Under the pieces are notes generated by a model. The model saw only the letters and a program-made list of their open reading frames with translations, was not told the DNA's origin and made no database searches. From contig JASLXP010001307.1 of the NCBI GenBank assembly GCA_030740295.1, positions 1-39,783 of the forward strand: 39,783 bases of DNA. The letters run 5' to 3'. The stretch is from Planctomycetota bacterium (GTDB lineage: Bacteria > Planctomycetota > PUPC01 > JACPCR01). Made by a program: the position numbers and the translations under genes. Below are positions 34,901 through 39,783 of this stretch, piece after piece (position 1 is the first letter of the stretch; each line of letters begins with the position of its first letter).

Positions 34901-35067
34901 ACCAGAAGCCGCCACCTGTCGGCCCCAACCGCATGATCGTATTCACCGTGAGGGGCTGCAGAGCATCAATCGAATGGCAACTCAGCGGTACCTCTCCGTT
35001 TGTGTCGCCAACTCTCGAACAATGGTTCGATCCCGCTGAAAACGGATGGAAGGACTTTCGACGTTGA
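31981..35067 (+). CDS. Lipoprotein related to YetA/PcRGLX RIFT-barrel enzymes
   Basis: A 1028-residue protein starting at ATG 31981; a TTG ten codons earlier is in frame but less likely. The N-terminus has a lipoprotein signal with lipobox LLTGC (C17). The RIFT-barrel-like start (TTGLIFPEGFLREGSAGRLVD, bounded here at two separate motifs GLIFPEG and RLVDDRG) resembles the 849-aa protein at 13230-15779, then beta-sandwich and alpha-barrel regions follow. Motifs in the alpha-barrel include LFMRGGGRNWFEEGE and YYYWHLTGYRRAKD. Membrane-anchored, it may attack pectin-like or other polyuronide chains outside the cytoplasm. The last 31 codons are echoed in a downstream duplicated fragment. Family call is by pattern. 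Confidence 0.6.
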   Translation: MFHRLVCLSLICLLTGCTPSKRAEEKDGPEDGRIRIDVLEYSKRKSPVLDFPSTTGLIFPEGFLREGSAGRLVDDRGRSIPFESEVTGWWDVDHSSIKWVLLHFRASENRTYYFEPGRKAKRFDGDALGGQTPDAVEVDTGPLRVRLSMDQPRLFESVKLHGQEQVDPDAAEFTLTADDTKEQIPGRLLDWKAGLEESTAARATVKASGMFKYPDGRPMARLDLRYCFYRGESFVRLYHTLTWMIKDTRVGARDVSLSMKPVRSKTSEVYIGLTEGDTPLRINKDHFSLHQDRADHFTAQSGDLVIREGKQIGGWVYLGDAAGMGISVSLRHAWQTHPTSFSLNEGRLSLQFWPKGGPRLSFLPEDVMTPKIYRHHTWKRYPFSKEKGHFVNNYENSPGFLYTAEGAARTNEVVFGFHDGRTKRSPDQLNSVTQHPIVLRQDPKSAMKVPFMGFKIMPRQPEKYPNIERAVDWLGRLSMARWISETNYGLLRFGMVRWSKHGEYTYYRWMDNTQYDQQMIPWLLFMRGGGRNWFEEGEITSRYCMDMNVNHYNTRGSPTGYMATCGGALPFPNFAFTDWNMKGMKLHFLYYYWHLTGYRRAKDVMDEVIAGTKEFTRRQAKAKGPHQLVGGREMYNMNRFWALAYQETLDPEIAEFARASREVTVKREWKSEEKRFSGPVVYLYDGLVLQQRVFKDPALSRAMLDHLEHEMLPIETIGGIRSPSDTIGCQWAFEQTGDIRYAEAGWDVARGMADLVPDVDLATQNVPTYPYTYLGNSIIRLHLMPILAGVSLGDRLGFDSQRPRKLRNNFFTLQKPTKKGEPYTGVAFILAMMDGPLEVTALLRTGAATAEVSLTRPNGEQPSKAEISQEDGILHAKFALPKVTKGDSFRIEIHFPGGARYLIQTDAGLVYHLPPGQYHGNAPLSGGQSYTPMRFYCKTVADRADYINRIPRPYSIRDAMSDELLFRPSRFNTHQKPPPVGPNRMIVFTVRGCRASIEWQLSGTSPFVSPTLEQWFDPAENGWKDFRR

Positions 35068-35357
35068 AGCGCAGAGATCCCTGCGAATGAAGAGGGCCAC
35101 GAATGAAGAGGGCCACAGATAAAATCAAGACATCCTCGATCACCTCATCCGCGGTTCTCTTCATCATGGCAACTTCGCGGGACCTCCCCGTTCGTGTCAT
35201 CAACCCTCAAAAAATGGTTCGATCCCACAGAACACGGATGGAAGGACTTTCGAGGTTGAAGCGCAGAGATCCCTGCGAATGAAGAGGGCCACGGATGAAG
35301 AGGGCCACGGATAAAAACCAAAAGATCCGCGATCACCTCATCCGCGCCTCTTCACCC
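34974..35357 (+). repeat. 192-bp tandem duplication of the lipoprotein gene's 3' end
   Basis: 34974-35165 and 35166-35357 align with a constant offset of 192. The first copy contains the last 31 codons of the lipoprotein gene and its stop. The second preserves the same frame (WQLRGTSPFVSSTLKKWFD and onward) and ends at the same place with TGA, about 14 base differences across the coding part. The non-coding part just after the stop is nearly identical (2 changes in the first ~57 bases). Confidence 0.85.
35166..35261 (+). pseudogene. Remnant C-terminus of a lipoprotein-gene copy
   Basis: An in-frame fragment encoding about 31 residues similar to the end of the protein above it, with no start or upstream gene body. 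Several differences are synonymous (GGT/GGG, TCT/TCC, TTT/TTC, ACT/ACC), so it may derive from a once-functional paralogue whose front was lost. Confidence 0.65.
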
Positions 35358-35387
35358 GTGGCCCTCTTCATCCGTGGCCCTCTTCAT
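35279..35387. repeat. 32-bp perfect inverted repeat made of doubled 16-mers
   Basis: The arm 35279-35310 is two copies of ATGAAGAGGGCCACGG. The arm 35356-35387 is the exact reverse complement, also doubled, and the loop is 45 bases. It sits between the convergent lipoprotein and ART/HEAT-like genes and may serve as a bidirectional transcription block. The same 16-mer (one mismatch per copy) also appears at about 35087-35117. Confidence 0.9.
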
Positions 35388-35445
35388 CCGCGGTCCTCTC
35401 TGTGGTTGCGGCCGGCCTTCGTCGCACTCGCTTCCAAACCAGGTG

Positions 35446-36519
35446 CTACCACTTCATTACTGAATAGCCCTTCCCGGTGGTGAGCTCCCGGGCGCGGCGG
35501 GCAATATCCGGGTTGGCATCGTAAAGAGCGATCTCAAAGATCTCGTGATGCTTCGCCGGATCGAGACGCGGCAGGAGGGCCGCCACTTCCACGCGAACGC
35601 ACGGGCTGGGGTCCTTCAGACCGCGCTTGAACCAGTAAGGACCGTTTGCACCGGCATGAACCGCCAGAGCGGCAATGGCCGCGGCCCTGATACGCTTGTC
35701 TTCGGCCTGGGTGTGCGGAACGATGATCTCAACGTCGCCTTCTTCGGCATCGCGCATGGCTCGAAGCGCGGCCACGCGAACATCCGTAGATTCGTCGTCG
35801 AGAAACATCATGCACCACTCGAACAGGTCCGGGTCCTGAATGTCTGCCATCATCGACAGACCTCGTATCCGGCGCTTGGGTTCCGTATGTTCGAGCAGAT
35901 CGAGCGCTTCACCTTCGAGCTCTCCGCCTTCAAGCTCGGAGGATTTCACTTCGACCTCGATCGTCTTCACTTTCCTCACGACCTGGAGGCGGTCGGGGTC
36001 AACCTTTACTCCGTGGAAGTATTCGGGCAGCCACTGCCGCGCCATGCCGAGCATCTCAGGATGATTCATCTTGTGCCTGCCGTCGGCCAGGCGGTTAACG
36101 ACCCAGCGCGACAGCCGGAGGATGCCGGGATGCTTCGGGCTGCCCCCCTTGTATTTCTTCAATCCGAGCGCTCGATTCACCCATTCTGCTAAGTCGTCCG
36201 GCGAGCTGGGCTCGTCCACGCCCATATTCGCGGGATGTGATCTGAGAACGCTGATCGGCACTGGGCCGTTGATAGCGACTATCCCTTGCTTGTGGAAGAT
36301 GCGTTTCGATCCCAGACGGCCCCGGAGTTGGTGCACATTGATTTCACAGGTCAAGACCACCGCGCGGTCCCGTGCGCGTTTGGCCTGGGTCCTGGCCCGG
36401 CGGAGAGCGTATCCTTTAGATTCGGCAAACCAGACGCGCCTCGATGGCTTTCGCGGACGAAAGCCCTCGAGGCATATGCTTCTGGCGCGATTATCAGTTG
36501 TTCCGTGATAGACGATCAT
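35446..36519 (-). CDS. ADP-ribosyltransferase-like domain fused to HEAT-like repeats
   Basis: A 357-residue protein. The first ~100 residues begin MIVYHGTTDNRARSICLEGF, with the HGT motif (H5) after a beta-strand, then VWFAESKGYALRRARTQA and later GIVAINGPVPISVL. This order is seen in small ADP-ribosyltransferase-fold domains of the H-Y-E type (Tpt1/DUF3990-like). The C-terminal half (~205-345) has helical HEAT/PBS-type repeats: DDESTDVRVAALRAMRDAEE, EDKRIRAAAIAALAVHA, DPSPCVRVEVAALLPRL and ANPDIARRARELTT. It could be an ART-family modifier with a protein-binding scaffold, but the catalytic residues beyond H5 are not certain. A class III cyclase gene ends 26 bases upstream on the same strand. 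Convergent with the lipoprotein gene. Confidence 0.6.
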   Translation of the reverse strand: MIVYHGTTDNRARSICLEGFRPRKPSRRVWFAESKGYALRRARTQAKRARDRAVVLTCEINVHQLRGRLGSKRIFHKQGIVAINGPVPISVLRSHPANMGVDEPSSPDDLAEWVNRALGLKKYKGGSPKHPGILRLSRWVVNRLADGRHKMNHPEMLGMARQWLPEYFHGVKVDPDRLQVVRKVKTIEVEVKSSELEGGELEGEALDLLEHTEPKRRIRGLSMMADIQDPDLFEWCMMFLDDESTDVRVAALRAMRDAEEGDVEIIVPHTQAEDKRIRAAAIAALAVHAGANGPYWFKRGLKDPSPCVRVEVAALLPRLDPAKHHEIFEIALYDANPDIARRARELTTGKGYSVMKW

Positions 36520-36545
36520 TGGAGATGTCCCTGGAAAATCACCAC

Positions 36546-37094
36546 TCAGAAACGGAACCGGTAAGTAACAGGCGGGGTGAATTTATCGAAACGGTCGCGA
36601 GCTTCGGGGCTCAGGCAGCGGAACGCCTGCGGAGAGAGAGTCACCCCGCGCCTTCCGAGCCGGGCCGCGATATTCACCGTCTTGCCAATCACATCAAAAC
36701 GTTCAGCGCCCGGGGGCCCGAAGCTGCCGGCGATGACCGGGCCAACGTGCACGTTTATGTTGAGATAGGTATCGAGGCCAAGCTCCTGCGCGCAGTCTCG
36801 GGCTTCCCGTGCGAAGGCACACAAGGCGAAGATAGCGTCCTCTGCGGATTCAGTTGGAAAGACGGCCAGCCCGGCGTCACCAATGAATTTGACGATTCGC
36901 CCTCCGGCGGGCTCGATATGCTCGGCCGCAAGGCAGTAGAACCTCTGCAGGAAACCTGCGACGAGGTCGTCGTTATCAGAAGACGCCCATTCGGCGAAAC
37001 GGGACAGGTCGAAAAAGGTGACACCGAGAGTTTCGGTCTGGCAATCGGACGGCAGCGGAAGTGCGCCGCCCTTTTCAGGCGGGTGAGAACACAT
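36546..37094 (-). CDS. Stand-alone class III adenylate cyclase catalytic domain
   Basis: A 182-residue protein consisting almost only of the class III nucleotide-cyclase homology domain. Key residues are all present: metal-binding D29 (VTFFDLSRF) and D73 (FIGDAGLAVF), adenine-selecting K69 and D134 (ERFDVIG), and transition-state N141 and R145 (VNIAARL). Lys plus Asp at the purine-recognition positions predict ATP, so cAMP, as substrate. There is no sensor, HAMP or transmembrane segment. The ATG at 37094 has a good AGGGAG ribosome site; an upstream in-frame GTG (37142) is less likely. The ART/HEAT-like gene follows within 26 bases, so the two should be co-expressed. No cAMP-binding protein is in the window. 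Confidence 0.9.
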   Translation of the reverse strand: MCSHPPEKGGALPLPSDCQTETLGVTFFDLSRFAEWASSDNDDLVAGFLQRFYCLAAEHIEPAGGRIVKFIGDAGLAVFPTESAEDAIFALCAFAREARDCAQELGLDTYLNINVHVGPVIAGSFGPPGAERFDVIGKTVNIAARLGRRGVTLSPQAFRCLSPEARDRFDKFTPPVTYRFRF

Positions 37095-37236
37095 GGCAGG
37101 CTCCCTTGTATTAAGGCATATAACGTTGGCTCTACGAGGCACGCTGCCCAGCGGCCAACTGAAGAAAGCTTATTGGACGTCCGCGAAAGTTCAAGAAAAA
37201 GTGAAATGGGGAATGGCTACCCCCAAGACCGCAGAG

Positions 37237-37960
37237 TCAATCCCAAAGTTCATATAGCACCGCCGACAGGGTCATCAGGCAGGCAGTCTCCACCCTCAAA
37301 ACGTTGGGGCCAAGCGAGACGGGCGTGAATTCGTTCTCAATGGCGAGCTGTGCCTCTGCATCAGTAAAGCCGCCCTCCGGACCGATGAGGATGGTGACCG
37401 CCCGGCATTCTGATCCTCTCAACACCTCTCGAAGTGGGCGTGCGGACACAGTGTGCGGGATGAGCTGCAAAGTATCGGTCGCCTCGTTCTGTACCAGAGC
37501 ACTCAGCGTGATTTCATCCTTCACAAGAGGCAGAAAGTTCCTGCCGCATTGTCTGGCAGCTTCGATGGCAGTGCGTTGATCTGCCAGCGATTCGATTGGC
37601 ATCACCGGGCCTCACGACCGAGCGTTCCGTGAGCACCGGCTGAATGGACGTCACCCCGAGCTCCGTGCTCATGCGGATCACCGACTCGGTCTGTTTCCCT
37701 TTCGTGAGCGCAAGTGCCAGGTGAAGCTCGATCGCGGGAGCGGTCTGGTGCTCACATTCGAGCACTTCGATGATGGAATCTGTTTTAGAGATCTTTGAGA
37801 CCCGGCCACGCGCCTGCTGTCCTTTGCCATCAAACAGGAGCACGGTCTCACCGGGATCGATCCGCAAGACTCTGCTCATGTGATGATGCTCTGACCCGCT
37901 GAGATTGGCATTGCCGGAGGCGGGGATGGAATCAAGAAAGAAGCGATGCGGCCGCGCCAT
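37237..37960 (-). pseudogene. rsmE: 16S rRNA (uracil(1498)-N3)-methyltransferase, single-base frameshift
   Basis: The two halves of RsmE lie in different frames. The 5' half (from 37960) starts MARPHRFFLD and has SGSEHHHMSRVLRI, then GVTSIQPVLTERSVVR, where the normal sequence stops matching. The 3' half resumes with ADQRTAIEAARQCGR, has the SAM-binding IGPEGGFTDAE and ends in the knot motif LGPNVLRVETA (usually LGxRxLRxETA). The total span is 724 bases, one more than a multiple of three, so one inserted base (or two lost) near 37575-37620 explains it. The overall length (~241 aa) is normal. It may be a real lesion, a sequencing error or, less likely, a programmed shift. There is no long homopolymer at the junction. 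Confidence 0.85.
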
Positions 37961-38000
37961 GATTTACTCAGTGGTGTGCTGGAAGGTAGAAGGGGCTGTT

Positions 38001-39287
38001 CTATGGATCTCTGTGCACCAGGTGTCTGGCAGCGCCAACAGGAGCAGCATCCGGTCCGACATTTAACGCGGTTTCCGGCGAGGTCCGTACGAGCGCGCCC
38101 TCATCGCCCTCCAACTCAAACGCCTGGGCCTCGGAATCCATCTCATTTCCACAGGCCACAATTCTCGAGGCTTCTTTGCCCACGACGATTCCAATAGCCC
38201 GGCGGTCATCGTGTGAGGCCGGGGAAATCGAATTATTGAGGAGATGCACATCCTGGGTGGCACCGTCGATGAAGATCTCGCCCTGGTTCTTCTTGACGCA
38301 ATTCCCGATAAGGCGGTTGCCTTCGAACTGGCAGCGGTGCCCGGCCATGGCTTCGTCACCGGGACGGAAGAACAGGCCGTTGCCGCCGTTCGCTTCGATG
38401 TGGTTGTTGCGGATCAGGTGATCCGTATCGCGGCCGCCGACGGAGATGCCGACGCCGCCGTTGTTCTTGAGCTCGCAATCTTCGGTCAGTGAGAATGAAA
38501 CTCGCAGGCAATAAAAAATGCCGTCGTTCTCGTTGCCCATGCAGCGCACCCTACGCATCACCGGGCGAACAGAGCCGCTCCCGGGATGGAGCCCGTGACC
38601 GTTGTTGCCTTCGCAGATGCAGTCTTCGATGTGCACGTCCCTCGTCTGCTGAAAGCTGATGCCGTCTCCGTTGTAGCGCCTGATAGAAACGCCACGGATG
38701 CTGACTTCCGCGGCCTGCAATAGAAATATGCCGCCGCCGCGACAGCCGTTGAGATATTCGTTTTCGTCGCGATTGCCATCGATGGATAGATTCTCAATGG
38801 CGACGTTTTCCAGGTGATAGCCGCTGATGATCGGGTAAACGCTGCGCACGATGCATTCGTTTTTGCGGGAGTAATCGTGATTCAGGAAGCGGCTGATTCC
38901 AAAGCGGTCTTCCTCGCGCCAGGTGAGGGTGGCCACGGTAGTATAAAAGCCGCCAGAGTTTTTGTCTTTGATATGGACGCCCATACCGACGCGAAATCTA
39001 TCCGGCTCCGCGAGGGAGACATCGAAGTGCCCATACCCAAGATCAGCCGAGAGCCCCGATTTCACGATAGCCGTTTTGCGCAGTACCGTTTCCTCACCAC
39101 TGCCGCGGATGGTCACGTTACTCGACAGATGAAGTGAGTCGTGCATGTCATAACAGCCCGGGCCAATGACGACGGTCCCGCCGCCTTTCTCGACAGCCGC
39201 TTCTACCGCGGCCTGGAGTGCGCCGTTGTCGTTTCCAATGAAGTCTCCTTCGGCCTGGCCGACGGTGATGATCGTTTTGTTGCTCAT
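38001..39287 (-). CDS. Parallel beta-helix protein (pectate-lyase-like fold)
   Basis: A 428-residue protein starting with a QAAVEAAVEKGGGTVVIGPG-like cap motif, typical of Pectate_lyase_3/beta-helix families. A long series of short coils follows: LENVAIENLSIDGNR, VSIRGVSIRRYNGDGI, VHIEDCICEGNNGHG, SLTEDCELKNNGGVG, HLIRNNHIEANGGNG and VHLLNNSIS. No signal peptide is seen. It could be a lyase, hydrolase or carbohydrate-binding repeat protein; no catalytic triad is assigned. The start follows the AAA-ATPase stop by five bases, so it is co-transcribed with it. The rsmE start lies about 40 bases downstream. Confidence 0.85.
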   Translation of the reverse strand: MSNKTIITVGQAEGDFIGNDNGALQAAVEAAVEKGGGTVVIGPGCYDMHDSLHLSSNVTIRGSGEETVLRKTAIVKSGLSADLGYGHFDVSLAEPDRFRVGMGVHIKDKNSGGFYTTVATLTWREEDRFGISRFLNHDYSRKNECIVRSVYPIISGYHLENVAIENLSIDGNRDENEYLNGCRGGGIFLLQAAEVSIRGVSIRRYNGDGISFQQTRDVHIEDCICEGNNGHGLHPGSGSVRPVMRRVRCMGNENDGIFYCLRVSFSLTEDCELKNNGGVGISVGGRDTDHLIRNNHIEANGGNGLFFRPGDEAMAGHRCQFEGNRLIGNCVKKNQGEIFIDGATQDVHLLNNSISPASHDDRRAIGIVVGKEASRIVACGNEMDSEAQAFELEGDEGALVRTSPETALNVGPDAAPVGAARHLVHRDP

Positions 39288-39292
39288 TTTAT

Positions 39293-39783
39293 TTACAGCC
39301 TTCTCAGAAATGCCTCGGGGTTATTCAGAAAGGAGCGAGTAAGGGTTACGTGTTCGACATCGTCATACTGAATCTCTGAAACCGGAACGGAATCGAAGCT
39401 TAGTACTCTGGCACCCTGAAACGCCATCAGAATAGGCGAATGTGTAGCGATGATGAACTGGCATTGCTGTTCCACCATCTCCTTCATCATGGATATGAGG
39501 GACAGAATCCGGAGCGGAGAGAGTGGCGTTTCAGGCTCATCCATCAGGTAGATCCCACCGGGCACCATTCGCTGTTTGAAGAATTCGAGAAAGCTCTCGC
39601 CGTGGGATTTCGCGTCTGGGTCTTCCCCGTAACTGCTTTCGAGCGCGGCACGCTGTCCCCGTGCCATGCCCGTGGCGAGCATGCGGCCATATCCGGTGAG
39701 TTCCTCTGAGTATTGTTCCTCCAGTTCGCCGAGTTCTTCCTGCTCGCGAATGACTCGCTTCGTAAAACCAAAGAAATCCTCCG
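39293..39783 (-). CDS. AAA-family (AAA_21-like) ATPase, N-terminus outside the window
   Basis: The last 163 codons of an ABC/SMC-type predicted ATPase; the frame remains open to the window edge. It has a signature-like SHGESFLEFF, a Walker B GGIYLMDEPETPLSP, and the H-loop IATHSPI. This set is typical of stand-alone predicted ATPases of the AAA_21/AAA_15 kind. The Walker A must lie outside the window. The following beta-helix gene starts five bases after its stop. Function unknown; some relatives belong to defence or DNA-related systems, others are housekeeping. Confidence 0.85.
   Translation of the reverse strand, partial: EDFFGFTKRVIREQEELGELEEQYSEELTGYGRMLATGMARGQRAALESSYGEDPDAKSHGESFLEFFKQRMVPGGIYLMDEPETPLSPLRILSLISMMKEMVEQQCQFIIATHSPILMAFQGARVLSFDSVPVSEIQYDDVEHVTLTRSFLNNPEAFLRRL

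Noticed and set aside
35087..35387. Possible CRISPR or rRNA-like structure in the spacer after the lipoprotein gene
   Set aside because: The repeated 16-mers are contiguous and arranged as an inverted repeat; no regular spacer lengths.
1..39783. tRNA, rRNA or riboswitch genes
   Set aside because: No cloverleaf-like or conserved rRNA stretch was seen on reading both strands, and no leader matched a riboswitch I know; a covariance-model search would be needed to exclude them.

Overview
The window looks like a chromosomal segment from a free-living, heterotrophic, environmental bacterium of the Planctomycetes/Verrucomicrobia/Lentisphaerae type or a similar phylum. This is inferred from two formylglycine-type sulfatases, a DUF1080 (3-keto-disaccharide hydrolase-like) protein with EF-hands, Gfo/Idh/MocA oxidoreductases, very large exported carbohydrate-active proteins, a di-haem peroxidase, and intergenic spacers full of palindromic and heptameric repeats. 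No rRNA, tRNA, phage gene, transposase or CRISPR array was seen, so the phylum is not fixed.

Layout, left to right. 1-4646 (+) encodes a DUF1080/EF-hand protein (5' truncated) and two exported sulfatases. 4830-5999 (-) is a Gfo/Idh/MocA protein lacking the usual catalytic lysine. 6503-11377 (+) is a 1624-residue exported mosaic of carbohydrate-binding and TIM-barrel-like domains. 11676-13184 (+) is IMP dehydrogenase, strikingly of the eukaryotic type. 13230-22116 (-) holds a YetA/PcRGLX-like polysaccharide enzyme, a repeat-rich spacer with a MITE-like element, a histidinol-phosphatase-like protein, an operon of Gfo/Idh, DUF3592 and beta-propeller glycosidase-like genes, and a di-haem cytochrome c peroxidase.

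22381-30612 (-) is a long co-directional run: zinc alcohol dehydrogenase, E1 alpha and E1 beta of a 2-oxoacid/acetoin dehydrogenase, a sialidase-fold protein, a SoxB-like flavoprotein, a GlnT/gamma-glutamylmethylamide-synthetase-like ligase, lipoyl synthase, and a pseudo-receiver overlapping lipA. Lipoyl synthase fits functionally with the E1 subunits, because the cognate E2 needs lipoate. The SoxB-like/GlnT-like pair suggests methylated-amine or N-methyl amino acid metabolism. On the + strand from 30718 lie an enolase-superfamily dehydratase and a lipoprotein related to the YetA-like enzyme. The lipoprotein's 3' end is repeated in an imperfect 192-bp tandem duplication.

The right end (35446-39783, -) carries an AAA ATPase (5' truncated), a parallel beta-helix protein, rsmE broken by a single-base frameshift, a stand-alone class III adenylate cyclase, and a protein that appears to fuse an ADP-ribosyltransferase-like N-terminus to HEAT-like repeats. 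The cyclase/ART-HEAT pair is the best candidate for an undescribed system. The eukaryotic-type IMPDH and the lipA/pseudo-receiver coupling are the other most distinctive observations. All functional assignments come from reading motifs; no database search was run.
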